From Pseudomonadota bacterium (GTDB lineage: Bacteria > Pseudomonadota > Gammaproteobacteria > Burkholderiales > Thiobacillaceae), in contig JAJZPR010000017.1 of the NCBI GenBank assembly GCA_021847835.1, positions 7,870-46,878 on the forward strand: DNA of 39,009 nt, given 5' to 3'. The notes beneath the pieces are model-generated. The model saw only the letters and a program-made list of their open reading frames with translations, did no database searches and was not told the DNA's origin. Below are positions 30,742 to 38,501 of this stretch, in pieces. The translations under genes were made by a program, and so were the position numbers. Each line of letters starts with the position of its first letter. Position 1 is the stretch's first letter.

Positions 30742-32340
30742 TCATTCATCGCCAGCCGCTGCGGCTTCGGCTTCTTCAGCCTCGGCCTCGACCGGGCCTG
30801 CACCCAGGCCAGGCAGTTCAATGGCAGTGCTTACAAGCTGGTGGACGCCGCCCACCATGCCCATGTTGTAACCGTAGTAAGGCAGAACCTTGGTGAATTG
30901 CGCCTTGCAGATGGCGCAGATCAGGGCAAGGAAGTTGACCTTGCTGTTGTCCACCACGTCCTTGAAGGCTTCCATGCGCGGCTGCGCGCCCTTGACGCGA
31001 ACCTGCATGAGATCGTCGGTCAGCAGGCCGCCGCCGCCGCCGCAGCAGAAAGTGGCTTCGTGCGTGGTGCCCGGCGCCATGTCCTGGTAATTGTTGGCCA
31101 CCATCTTGATGACTTCGCGCGGGATGATGAACTGCCCGCCGGGCATGTCGCCCATGCGCGAGGCGCGCGCCACGTTGCACGAGTCGTGGAAGGTGATGAC
31201 GCGATGGTCGTTCTTGGACTTGTCCGCCTTGATCACGCCGCGCTTCAGGAGGTCGTGCGTGACTTCGCAGATGTGCGAGGGCTGGGGAACGCTGGGATCG
31301 AGCTGGGCCTGCAGCCTCCTCGCGAACTCGTCGTCCTCGGGCGCGCCGGCACCGACGCCGATCAGCGTGTTCCAGAAGCTGTAGGCGACGCGCCAGGCAT
31401 GGCCGCACTCGCCCACCACGATGCGCTTGACGCCCAGGTCGAGGGCGGCATCGCGGATGCGCAAGGCAGCCTTGCGCATGTTTTCATAGCTGCCGATGAA
31501 GAGGCCGAAGTTGCCCGCCTCGGAAGCCTTGGTGGACAGCGTCCAGCTGATGCCGGCGGCATGGAACACCTTGGCATAGCCGATCAGCGATTCGACGTGC
31601 GGCTCGGAGAAGAAATCGGCGGAAGGCGTCACCAGCATCACTTCGGCGCCTTCGACGTCGAGCGGGAATTTGACCGGAATGCCGGTTTCATCCAGCACGT
31701 CCTCTTCCAGGCCTTCCAGGGTATCCAGAATGGCCGGGCCGGGCAGGCCGAGGTTGTTGCCGATGCGGTGCAGCTTGCCGAGGATCTCGTTGCTGTACTT
31801 CTGGCCGATGCCGACGCTGTCGAGAATCTCGCGGCCGGCCATGGTGATCTCGGCGGTGTCGATGCCGTAGGGGCAATACACGGAGCAGCGGCGGCACTCG
31901 GAGCACTGGTAGTAGTAGCTGTACCAGTCGTCGAGGATTTCCTTGGTCAGGTCCTTGGCGCCCACCAGCTTGGGGAAGTACTTGCCGGCGAAGGTGAAGT
32001 GGCGGCGATAGACCTGACGCATCAGCTCCTGGCGCGCCACCGGCATGTTCTTGGGATCCGAGGTGCCGAGGTAGTAATGGCACTTGTCGGTACAGGCGCC
32101 GCAATGCACGCAGGCATCCATGAACACCTGCAGCGAGCGGTATTTCTTCAACAGCTCGCCCATCTTGCCGATGGCGCGGTCATGCCAGTCCTCGACCAGT
32201 TCGCCGGGATAACCCAGCGGCGCCTGAATCTTTTCGTTGGCGTTGAACGACTTGATGCCAGCCATTGCGCCTTCGCGCAGTTTGGGAACGGTAATCTCGC
32301 CGGTCAGCTTGGCGACTTCAAAATCCGGTGCAGCAGCCAC
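30742..32340 (-). CDS. dsrK: DsrK, HdrD-like iron-sulfur protein
   Basis: A 532-residue protein homologous to heterodisulfide reductase HdrD. Two [4Fe-4S] motifs are CVHCGACTDKC (Cys77, 80, 83, 87) and CSECRRCSVYC (Cys146, 149, 152, 156). CCG-domain elements follow, including FCCGGGGG and CAICKAQF near the C-terminus, which may form the catalytic noncubane cluster. On the cytoplasmic face of DsrMKJOP it is thought to reduce or oxidise the DsrC trisulfide/disulfide. It lies 14 bp after dsrM. The extreme C-terminus is Ala/Glu-rich. Confidence 0.95.
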   Translation of the reverse strand: MAAAPDFEVAKLTGEITVPKLREGAMAGIKSFNANEKIQAPLGYPGELVEDWHDRAIGKMGELLKKYRSLQVFMDACVHCGACTDKCHYYLGTSDPKNMPVARQELMRQVYRRHFTFAGKYFPKLVGAKDLTKEILDDWYSYYYQCSECRRCSVYCPYGIDTAEITMAGREILDSVGIGQKYSNEILGKLHRIGNNLGLPGPAILDTLEGLEEDVLDETGIPVKFPLDVEGAEVMLVTPSADFFSEPHVESLIGYAKVFHAAGISWTLSTKASEAGNFGLFIGSYENMRKAALRIRDAALDLGVKRIVVGECGHAWRVAYSFWNTLIGVGAGAPEDDEFARRLQAQLDPSVPQPSHICEVTHDLLKRGVIKADKSKNDHRVITFHDSCNVARASRMGDMPGGQFIIPREVIKMVANNYQDMAPGTTHEATFCCGGGGGLLTDDLMQVRVKGAQPRMEAFKDVVDNSKVNFLALICAICKAQFTKVLPYYGYNMGMVGGVHQLVSTAIELPGLGAGPVEAEAEEAEAAAAGDE

Positions 32341-32354
32341 GCAAGTCTCCTGTC

Positions 32355-33083
32355 TTATTTCTCGAGCTGGGCAGCCCAGTCCGCCAGATGGCGGCGCTCA
32401 CGGGGATTGTCCGCCTGGTTGCGGGTGGGGCTGAAGAACACGCCGGGCGCATGCAGCAGCTTGCTGATCGGGAAAACGATCATCAGCACGGCGACCATGG
32501 CCAGGTGTGCCAGCAGGATCGGGTCGGTCGGTACGGGCTGCGGCGACAGGCGCAGCAGGCCGAGCGTAAACATCTTGAGCGCGACGATGTCGGTGTGCGC
32601 CACGAAGGTCATCAGCGCGCCGGAAATGCCGATGCCCATCAGCAGCGCCAGCATCAAATGATCGGACGGCGTGGAAATGTAGCGCACGCGATCGACCAGG
32701 AAGCGGCGCGCCCACAGGCCGGCCAGTCCCGCCACCATCATGAAGGCGGCATATTTGCCGAAGGGCTGCATGGCGGCAAGCCAGCCCGGCACGTCAGCCA
32801 CGAAATAGCGCAGGTGGCGTACCAGCACCAGGAACATGCCGAAATGGAAGAGCCAGCCGAAAATCCAGGTCCACTTGCTGGATTTGAACAGGCTTTCGAA
32901 CAGCACGACCTCGCGGGCCATGCGGTAGGTCACCCCTGACGTCGTCGTCGGCGCAGGCGTGGTAGGAATCTTTAGCGGCGCCGGGCTGCGCGTGTATTGC
33001 AGTATTTTTCTGGCCAGGCCGGCAACCAGGAACAGGGTTGCGGCGTAAAACAGCACCACGTAAAAAATGGAAAGCGTAGACAT
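32355..33083 (-). CDS. dsrM: DsrM, NarI-like membrane cytochrome b
   Basis: A 242-residue membrane protein with about five transmembrane helices and the NarI/DsrM haem-b pattern (LFHFGMFLVLVRHLRYF with histidines; FVAHTDIVALK; LLAHLAMVAVLMIVFPISKLLHAPG). It connects the quinone pool with DsrK. The family is often longer; here the protein has only the minimal haem core. dsrC lies 87 bp upstream across a hairpin region and dsrK follows closely. Confidence 0.93.
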   Translation of the reverse strand: MSTLSIFYVVLFYAATLFLVAGLARKILQYTRSPAPLKIPTTPAPTTTSGVTYRMAREVVLFESLFKSSKWTWIFGWLFHFGMFLVLVRHLRYFVADVPGWLAAMQPFGKYAAFMMVAGLAGLWARRFLVDRVRYISTPSDHLMLALLMGIGISGALMTFVAHTDIVALKMFTLGLLRLSPQPVPTDPILLAHLAMVAVLMIVFPISKLLHAPGVFFSPTRNQADNPRERRHLADWAAQLEK

Positions 33084-33157
33084 GCGTGAGCCAGTCTTCC
33101 GTTGATGGACAGTCGAAACAAGCGGCAGCCCGCGAAGGCCACCGCTTTTGCATCACT

Positions 33158-33175
33158 TCTAAGCCGGGGCTTAGA
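33158..33175 (-). other. Hairpin at the dsrC stop codon
   Basis: TCTAAGCC (33158-33165) and GGCTTAGA (33168-33175) form an 8-bp inverted repeat covering the dsrC stop. There is no T-tract, so it is more likely an mRNA-stabilising or processing element than a terminator. Confidence 0.5.
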
Positions 33176-33503
33176 TACAGCCGGTGGGCTTGGGCAGGCC
33201 GGCGATCTTGCACGCCTGCTTGCCGGGGCCGTAGGGGAACAGGTCGTACAGGTACTTGCTGTTGCCCTTGTCCGGACCGAGCTTCTTGCCGATCGCCTTG
33301 GTCAGCACGCGCACGGCGGGAGCAATTTGATACTCGTCGTAGTACTCGCGCAGGAAGTTGATGACTTCCCAGTGCTGGTCGGTCAGCTCGATGCTTTCAC
33401 CCTTGGCCAGCTCCAATGCAACATCAGGATTCCAGTCGCTCAGATTGACCAGGAAACCTTCTTCATCAGTCTCGATAGAAACGCCGTTTACATCCATTGC
33501 CAT
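33171..33503 (-). CDS. dsrC: DsrC, sulfur carrier and DsrAB partner
   Basis: A 110-residue DsrC with both redox cysteines in the flexible C-terminal arm: Cys98 (KQACKIAG) and the penultimate Cys109 (PKPTGCI). It accepts sulfane sulfur from DsrEFH, delivers it to the siroheme site of DsrAB and is recycled by DsrMK. The fold is the usual helical DsrC/TusE type (DQHWEVINFLREYYDEYQIAPAVRVL). The gene follows dsrH by 34 bp. A cysteine-free paralogue is encoded at 38502-38834. Confidence 0.97.
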   Translation of the reverse strand: MAMDVNGVSIETDEEGFLVNLSDWNPDVALELAKGESIELTDQHWEVINFLREYYDEYQIAPAVRVLTKAIGKKLGPDKGNSKYLYDLFPYGPGKQACKIAGLPKPTGCI

Positions 33504-33537
33504 GATTCAACTCCTCTCGAAAGAATCACCAAAAAAC

Positions 33538-33834
33538 TTACAGCCAGGATTGCACGTTGTCGTGCCCTGCCACCAAATCCACAAAACCGCCGTAGTCGAC
33601 CATGCTAACGCCATCCATGAGCCTGCTCTGGAGGCCGCGGGCGTCCGCGTCGGCTTGCAGTACATACACCGGCATGCCGGCTGCTTTCAAGCTGGCTTCG
33701 GTCGCGCTGTTCTTGACGGCGGCATAGACGCCGTCTTCGATCAGCAGCACGGCGCCGCCGTCTTTCTTGGCCACACGCAACACGCTGGCCAGCGAGCCGG
33801 TGTCGAATGGGGATTTGTTCACGATATGCAGCAT
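33538..33834 (-). CDS. dsrH: DsrH, TusB-like subunit of DsrEFH
   Basis: A 98-residue protein with the DsrH/TusB pattern (MLHIVNKSPFDTGSLASVL; VLLIEDGVYAAV; SMVDYGGFVDLVAGHDNVQSWL). It forms the hexameric DsrEFH sulfurtransferase with DsrE and DsrF in the cytoplasm. The protein has no cysteine at all. A. vinosum DsrH carries one near residue 20, so any sulfur-handling there is lost; Val18 appears at that place. It starts 13 bp after dsrF. Confidence 0.93.
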   Translation of the reverse strand: MLHIVNKSPFDTGSLASVLRVAKKDGGAVLLIEDGVYAAVKNSATEASLKAAGMPVYVLQADADARGLQSRLMDGVSMVDYGGFVDLVAGHDNVQSWL

Positions 33835-33847
33835 TTTGAGGTTCCCC

Positions 33848-34240
33848 TTAGAAGCTGATTACGACATCCTGCTGGGCCATCACGTCGCCCATTTCGGCGG
33901 CGGACATGACCTGGACGTCAACCAGCAGATCATCTTCGGTCAGGCCGCGCGCTTCCATCGACTCGCGCTCGACGTACAGCTTCTCGATGTCGTAGCCTTC
34001 CAGCGCACGGTAAGTGGGCGAGAAGTTCTTCATTTCGATGCCGTCGGTCTTCTGGCCCTTGACCAGCTGGAATACGCCGTCATCCACGAACGCCAGGCTC
34101 ACGTCCTGATCGAACGCCGCGGAAATCAGCACGACTTCCAGGCCTTCCAGCGCATAGATGGTGCCGTAGGGAGCCTTGCGGTTCACGAACATGAACTTTT
34201 TGACCGCGCCGCCTTCTTCGAAATCCATTTCGTCAGACAT
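33848..34240 (-). CDS. dsrF: DsrF, TusC-like subunit of DsrEFH
   Basis: A 130-residue protein with the DsrF/TusC pattern (KKFMFVNRKAPYGTIYALEGLEVVLISAAFDQDVSLAFVDDGVFQL). It has no cysteines, as usual for this structural subunit. It assembles with DsrE and DsrH. An N-terminal acidic extension of about 12 residues precedes the fold. It is spaced 20 bp from dsrE. Confidence 0.94.
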   Translation of the reverse strand: MSDEMDFEEGGAVKKFMFVNRKAPYGTIYALEGLEVVLISAAFDQDVSLAFVDDGVFQLVKGQKTDGIEMKNFSPTYRALEGYDIEKLYVERESMEARGLTEDDLLVDVQVMSAAEMGDVMAQQDVVISF

Positions 34241-34260
34241 TTTCCTAATTCCTAAATCTG

Positions 34261-34653
34261 TCAGTCACCAAATACGACCAGGCGGTCGGACTGGATGCCG
34301 GCTTCCACCAGCTGGCCCAGACCGGAAATGCGGAAGCCCGGCGCGATGTTGTTGGCATCCTTGCCCTGGCGCTTCGCTTCGTTCTCGTCGAGCAGACCGC
34401 GACGCTGGGCGGCCGCGATGCAGATCACCAGATCGATGTTGTGCTGGGCCGCGATTTCGGACCAGCGGTTGACGATGTGGCGGTCATCCTGCGGCGGGAC
34501 CGTCAGCCGCGTGCCGTTGTTGACGCCGTCGTGATAGAAGAACACACGGGTGACTTCATGGCCCTTGGCAATGGCTGCCTTGGCAAACTGGTAAGCAGAA
34601 TCGGTTGCCTGATGGGTATAGGGACCCTCATTAACCATAATCGCGAATTTCAT
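34261..34653 (-). CDS. dsrE: DsrE, TusD-like catalytic subunit of DsrEFH
   Basis: A 130-residue protein with the family start MKFAIMVNEGPYTHQATDSAYQFA and the sulfur-carrying cysteine Cys78 (DLVICIAAAQRRG). It takes sulfane sulfur from upstream carriers and passes it to DsrC. I use ATG 34653 because it gives the standard N-terminus; an upstream start adds five atypical residues. A strong hairpin separates it from dsrB. Confidence 0.95.
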   Translation of the reverse strand: MKFAIMVNEGPYTHQATDSAYQFAKAAIAKGHEVTRVFFYHDGVNNGTRLTVPPQDDRHIVNRWSEIAAQHNIDLVICIAAAQRRGLLDENEAKRQGKDANNIAPGFRISGLGQLVEAGIQSDRLVVFGD

Positions 34654-34687
34654 GCTCGATCCATGCAATCTCTAGTTTTATTTAATG

Positions 34688-34720
34688 GCATGCCCGTCGG
34701 CCGAGGGCCGGCGGGCATGC
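34688..34720 (-). other. Long intercistronic hairpin between dsrB and dsrE
   Basis: A 15-bp inverted repeat GCATGCCCGTCGGCC (34688-34702) / GGCCGGCGGGCATGC (34706-34720) with a 3-base loop and one mismatch or wobble, 19 bp after the dsrB stop. No T-run follows on the minus strand. It probably stabilises or directs processing of the dsrAB message, or attenuates downstream genes. Confidence 0.8.
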
Positions 34721-34739
34721 TTTCTCCCCAACGCGCCGC

Positions 34740-35810
34740 TTAGAAGCGGATGTGGTTGGAGGCGTTCAGGTTGACACGGGAACCGCGCCAGTCATCAATG
34801 TGATACTTGGTGAAGGGCAGACCGGTCTTCTCGAAGAAACGGGGCCAGCCGATGCGATCGATCCAGTCGATCATGCGCTCCCAGGGACGGCCGTCTTCCT
34901 TGTACACGCGCAGGATTTTCTTCACCACTTCGCCAACCTCGGGCCAGCGCGGGGCGTTGTTGGGCAGACCGGCAGCCACCAGCTTGTGGAAGGTGGGCTT
35001 GGAGCGGGCGTTGGAGTTCTTGCCGCCAACCCAGATCGCGATCTTGGAATGCTCGGGATCGTTGATCTGCATCGGGGGGCAGGGCGGGTAGCAGGCGCCG
35101 CAGCAGATGCACTTCTTCTCGTCCACTTCCAGCGAGGGCTTGCCGTTCACCAGGGCGGGGCGGATCGCAGCGACCGGGCAGCGGGCCACGACAGCGGGGC
35201 GCTCGCAAACGTTGGCGACGAGGTCGTGGTTGATCTTCGGCGGCTTGGTGTGCTGCACGATGATCGCGATGTCAGCCTGGCCGCCGCAGTTGATTTCGCA
35301 GCAGGAAGTGGACATCTTGACACGGTTGGGCATTTCGCACTTGATGAACTCGTCATAGAGTTCGTCCATCAGCGCCTTCACCACGCCGGAGGCGTCGGTG
35401 CCGGGGATGTCGCAGTGCAGCCAGCCCTGGGTGTGGGCGATCATGGACACGGAGTTGGCGGTGCCGCCGACCGGATAGCCGGCGTCGTTGAGCGCCTTGA
35501 TCAGGGGCTCGACCTTGGCTTCGTCGGCCACCATGTACTCGATGTTGGAACGGGCGGTGAAACGCACGTAGCCGTCGCCGAACTTGTCGGCGATGTCGGA
35601 CAGTTCACGGATGGTGTAGGTGTCCATCTGGCGCTGGGTGCCGGCCTTGACGGTCCAGATCGCGTCGCCGCTTGCGGCACGGTGATACAGGACACCAGGC
35701 TTGGGATGGGAGTGGAACACCCACTTGCCATAGTTCTTCTTCATGACCGGATGCATGTAGGGCATCGGGTCGGGTGCGCCGCTTTCGATCGGGGGACGCA
35801 AATCAGCCAT
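34740..35810 (-). CDS. dsrB: DsrB, dissimilatory sulfite reductase beta subunit
   Basis: A 356-residue subunit of reverse-acting sulfite reductase. It carries the siroheme-proximal cysteine cluster (TSCCEINCGGQADIA, Cys170-175) with a CPVAAIRP segment (Cys211), and a ferredoxin insertion CICCGACYPPC (Cys234, 237, 240, 244). With DsrA it forms the A2B2 enzyme that oxidises DsrC-bound sulfur to sulfite. A GGAGG ribosome site precedes the ATG. It lies 63 bp after dsrA, with a hairpin in the gap. Confidence 0.97.
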   Translation of the reverse strand: MADLRPPIESGAPDPMPYMHPVMKKNYGKWVFHSHPKPGVLYHRAASGDAIWTVKAGTQRQMDTYTIRELSDIADKFGDGYVRFTARSNIEYMVADEAKVEPLIKALNDAGYPVGGTANSVSMIAHTQGWLHCDIPGTDASGVVKALMDELYDEFIKCEMPNRVKMSTSCCEINCGGQADIAIIVQHTKPPKINHDLVANVCERPAVVARCPVAAIRPALVNGKPSLEVDEKKCICCGACYPPCPPMQINDPEHSKIAIWVGGKNSNARSKPTFHKLVAAGLPNNAPRWPEVGEVVKKILRVYKEDGRPWERMIDWIDRIGWPRFFEKTGLPFTKYHIDDWRGSRVNLNASNHIRF

Positions 35811-35837
35811 GTTAATAACCTCCAGTATTTAAACACA

Positions 35838-35861
35838 GCCGCACGGGCTGGCCCGTGCGGC
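35838..35861 (-). other. Intercistronic hairpin between dsrA and dsrB
   Basis: A perfect 11-bp inverted repeat GCCGCACGGGC (35838-35848) / GCCCGTGCGGC (35851-35861) with a 2-base spacer, 13 bp after the dsrA stop. There is no T-tract, so it is not a terminator in the classic sense. It shares the GCCCG core with the dsrB-dsrE hairpin. Confidence 0.78.
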
Positions 35862-35873
35862 GCATCTCAGCGA

Positions 35874-37166
35874 TCAAGCGCTCTTGCGCTCTTCCCACTT
35901 GGCCGCTTCCTCTTCCCAGCCGTCCATGCGGACATAGGGGTTGGAACGGGGCTGGGCGACCATGTTGGGATCGATCTCCAGGCCAATGCCTTCCAGGAAG
36001 TTGACCAGGCCGATACGGTCGATCATCTCGCCGGTACGCTCGTGCTCCAGCGCGTTTTCGGCAAAGAAGTCGAGGATGTTGCGGGCCAGATCGTTCAGCT
36101 TCTCGAAGTCTTCGTCGGACTCGAGCTTCATGAACGGGATCACCACGGTACCCATGGTCGCGCCGATCTTCAGCACGCCCTTGCCGCCGACCAGGATGGT
36201 CACGCCCTTGTCCTTGCCGGGCAGCAGGCCGCCGGGGATGACGTTCAGGCAGTGCATGCAGCGCACGCAGTTGTGGTTGTCGATTTCCATGCAGTCTTCG
36301 GCATCGACCGCAACGGCAACCACGCCGTCGGCCTTGCTCTCGGCACCCTTTTTCTTCAGGGACAGGGCCTTGGTCGGGCACATGTTGATGACCTGGTTGA
36401 CCAGCTCGCCCTTGCCGTTCTTGGCAACCCAGGCCTGCACCAGCTCTTCGTTCACCTGCATGTTGTCACGCCAGGTGCCGATGGTGGCCATGTCGGAACG
36501 CTGGATGGCGTTCACGCAGTCGTTGCCGCAGCCGGAGAACTTGAACTTGAACTTGTAGGGCAGCGCCGGACGGTGCATGTCGTCCAGGTTGTTGTTGATG
36601 ACGGTGCGCAGCGCGCGGGCTTCGTCGAAGCAGGACATTTCGCAACGGGCGGCGCCCACGCAGGACATGGAGGTGCGCAGGGCGGGGCCGGCGCCGCCGA
36701 GGTCGAAGCCGTTCTCGTTCAGCTCGTCAAAGGCAGCCTGCACGTTCTCGGTCTTGATGCCCTGGAACATGATGTCGCCGGACTGGCCGTGGAAAGCGAT
36801 CAGGCCGGAGCCGTGCTTTTCCCACACGTCGCACATCCAGCGCAGGGTCTTGGTGTCGTAGTGCATGCCAGCAGGCGGCTGGATGCGCAGGGTATGGAAC
36901 TCGGCCGCCTCGGGGAAGACGGGCTTTTCGTTCTCGTCCTTCAGTTCGGTGAAACGGGGAATCACGCCGCCGCCGTAGCCGAACACACCAACCGTACCAC
37001 CCTTCCAGTAACCCTTCTTGGTGTTGTAGGACGCTTCCAGCTGACCCAGCAGGTCAACCATCATGTCGTTGTCTTTGGCCAGACGCTTGAGACCGGTCAC
37101 AAAGCTGGGCCAGGGGCCGCTTTCCAGCTGGTCGAGCATGGGCGTATCGTGCATTTTCTTTGCCAT
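35874..37166 (-). CDS. dsrA: DsrA, dissimilatory sulfite reductase alpha subunit
   Basis: A 430-residue subunit, first gene of the operon. The siroheme-[4Fe-4S] ligands are CVGAARC (Cys169, Cys175) and CGNDC (Cys213, Cys217), the classic Cx5C and Cx3C. A ferredoxin domain follows at about 285-305 (CMEIDNHNCVRCMHC). With dsrEFH, dsrL and dsrN downstream it belongs to the oxidative (reverse) type. The ribosome site GGAGAG precedes the ATG. The upstream region has nested palindromes that may bind a regulator. Confidence 0.97.
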   Translation of the reverse strand: MAKKMHDTPMLDQLESGPWPSFVTGLKRLAKDNDMMVDLLGQLEASYNTKKGYWKGGTVGVFGYGGGVIPRFTELKDENEKPVFPEAAEFHTLRIQPPAGMHYDTKTLRWMCDVWEKHGSGLIAFHGQSGDIMFQGIKTENVQAAFDELNENGFDLGGAGPALRTSMSCVGAARCEMSCFDEARALRTVINNNLDDMHRPALPYKFKFKFSGCGNDCVNAIQRSDMATIGTWRDNMQVNEELVQAWVAKNGKGELVNQVINMCPTKALSLKKKGAESKADGVVAVAVDAEDCMEIDNHNCVRCMHCLNVIPGGLLPGKDKGVTILVGGKGVLKIGATMGTVVIPFMKLESDEDFEKLNDLARNILDFFAENALEHERTGEMIDRIGLVNFLEGIGLEIDPNMVAQPRSNPYVRMDGWEEEAAKWEERKSA

Positions 37167-37202
37167 GATTTACTCTCCGTTTCAGAAGTTGAATACAAAA
37201 AC

Positions 37203-37218
37203 TCACATGTGAATTCAC
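37203..37218. promoter_or_regulatory. Nested palindromes upstream of dsrA
   Basis: TCACATGTGA (37203-37212) and GTGAATTCAC (37209-37218) are two perfect palindromes sharing GTGA, giving three regularly spaced TCAC/GTGA half-sites. They lie 37-52 bp before the dsrA start, suitable for a regulator of dsr transcription. The protein that binds is unknown. Confidence 0.55.
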
Positions 37219-37350
37219 GGTTGCGCGGCTCGTCACCCGCTACACCCGAGCGCGATCAACACCCGAACTGCCACTTCATTACGCATCCGAGCCATTACGA
37301 AACCGTGACAGGCATCGTACCCCGGGGCTTCGTCATAACACCATTATCAG

Positions 37351-37382
37351 AATGGGTTAATACAACCTACCCAAATGGGTTA
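37351..37382. promoter_or_regulatory. Direct repeat and overlapping palindrome in the divergent region
   Basis: AATGGGTTA occurs twice, at 37351 and 37374. The centre-to-centre distance of 23 bp is about two helical turns, so bound proteins would face the same side. ACCCA-AA-TGGGT (37369-37380) forms an inverted repeat with the second copy. It is a candidate activator or repressor site for either divergent operon. Confidence 0.5.
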
Positions 37383-37470
37383 TATGACCCTCCCCCCTGT
37401 TCGGGCGGCTTTTCACAATGCACGGCCGATGCCACACTTCGGGAACCGCTAATATTAGCACTTGTTATTA

Positions 37471-37498
37471 TTGAATTCCAAACAGCCGCACTTATATA
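37471..37498 (+). promoter_or_regulatory. Sigma70-like promoter of the 82-residue/Cas6-like/DsrC-like operon
   Basis: TTGAAT (37471-37476) and TATATA (37493-37498) with 16-bp spacing, about 60 bp before the first start codon. An upstream AT-rich stretch could act as an UP element. Confidence 0.55.
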
Positions 37499-37559
37499 AG
37501 ATCGAATCACCTGGGAAACCAGGCCCTGACGCACTTTGCGCAATACAAGTAAAACCAAA

Positions 37560-37808
37560 ATGGACGAAATCGAGATCAAGACCCTGGAGAAATTCACTGC
37601 CTCGCCCTACCGGCAGGAAATCGAACTCCAGCACGTTATCCACCGCGCGGATTACGTTACCCTGCGCGTGCGCATCCGGGAAATGAAGCGCTTCACCATT
37701 TTCGACATCGACCCCCGCACCGCGAAGATCTGGGGGCAGGCCCTGCTGGACTGGGCTGCGCAGCATGAAAGCCAGGCAAGCACCGCTGGCGAAGGAGAAT
37801 CAAAATAG
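37560..37808 (+). CDS. Small hypothetical protein, first gene of the Cas6-like operon
   Basis: An 82-residue soluble protein, not recognised. It is rich in charged residues and alternates beta-like and helical stretches (YRQEIELQHVIHRADYVTLRVRIREMKRFTIFDIDPRTAKIWGQALLDWA), ending in a disordered Ser/Glu tail. No cysteines are present. I use ATG 37560; a TTG at 37536 would add eight residues, and neither start has an obvious ribosome site. A GAAA-tetraloop hairpin lies in its leader. Its stop abuts the possible start of the Cas6-like gene. Confidence 0.7.
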   Translation: MDEIEIKTLEKFTASPYRQEIELQHVIHRADYVTLRVRIREMKRFTIFDIDPRTAKIWGQALLDWAAQHESQASTAGEGESK

Positions 37809-37858
37809 GCTGGCTATACGAAGACCACGCGGAGGCGCGGGACATCGACGTCTCCGCC

Positions 37859-38461
37859 GTGTCGGACATCCAATTCGAGCTCAAGGGGGATGCCATCCCC
37901 CTCGATCACGCCTGGGCGCTTTACCAGGGCCTGCTCACGATCGCGCCCTGGCTGGCAGATGAGCCGGCCCTGGGCATCCACCCCGTACTGGGCGCGGACA
38001 CCGGCAGCGGCAAGATGATCCTGAATCGCCGCGCCAAGCTGGTGATCCGTTTCCCGGCAGCCCGCCTGGCCGACCTGGAAAGGCTCAGCGGCGAGTCGTT
38101 CACGGTCGACGGCCATGCCCTCACCCTTGGCAAGAGCAAGGTCAAGGCGCTCACCCAGCACACGCCCCTGTATGCGCATACCGTGTGCACGGGCAGCGAG
38201 GACGAGCATGCCTTCACGCGCGACATCCTGCGCGAACTCGACGCGTTGAACATCACCACGCGTTTCATCTGCGGCAGGCCCCAAAAGTTCTTCGATGGTG
38301 AGAAAATAGCGACCGGCTACAGCCTGATGCTGCACGGCCTGCCCATCGAGCATGCCATCCGCGTGCAGCAGCAGGGCCTGGGCTTGCACCGCAAGCTGGG
38401 CTGCGGCATTTTCATCCCGCACAAATCCATTACCGCCGTCGGCGCGATCGACGCGGTCTGA
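37859..38461 (+). CDS. Orphan Cas6-like protein (Cmx6 type)
   Basis: A 200-residue protein that I recognise as the small Cas6 family known from Myxococcus-type CRISPR systems (Cmx6). The start MSDIQFELKGDAIPLDHAWALYQGL matches, including DH before the ALY helix (His17, a possible catalytic base). The C-terminus has the Cas6 glycine-rich loop, QQGLGLHRKLGCGIFIPHKS (residues 171-190). Cas6 enzymes cut hairpin RNAs in CRISPR transcripts, but no array or other cas gene is visible here. The GTG 37859 start lacks a ribosome site. The frame is open back to 37769, and an ATA at 37805 sits 7 bases after AAGGAG, so the true N-terminus may be 18 residues longer. Confidence 0.78.
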   Translation: MSDIQFELKGDAIPLDHAWALYQGLLTIAPWLADEPALGIHPVLGADTGSGKMILNRRAKLVIRFPAARLADLERLSGESFTVDGHALTLGKSKVKALTQHTPLYAHTVCTGSEDEHAFTRDILRELDALNITTRFICGRPQKFFDGEKIATGYSLMLHGLPIEHAIRVQQQGLGLHRKLGCGIFIPHKSITAVGAIDAV

Positions 38462-38501
38462 TTTATTTTTTGTTCAACCAACTTAAATAGGAGAGTCAAA
38501 C

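Larger units (their letters stand above)
37167..37559. other. 393-bp divergent regulatory region of dsrA and the Cas6-like operon
   Basis: No gene is evident here. From left to right it contains the dsrA ribosome site, nested palindromes at 37203-37218, a direct repeat AATGGGTTA (37351-37359 and 37374-37382, 23 bp apart) whose second copy overlaps the inverted ACCCA-AA-TGGGT (37369-37380), a likely plus-strand promoter at 37471-37500, and a small GAAA-loop hairpin at 37510-37523. The right part is clearly more AT-rich than the surrounding genes. Confidence 0.7.

Noticed and set aside
28839..37499. Long plus-strand open frames opposite the dsr genes, up to 915 codons
   Set aside because: They are antisense shadows of high-GC genes, His/Val/Gly-rich with no domain, and the minus-strand genes are well established families.
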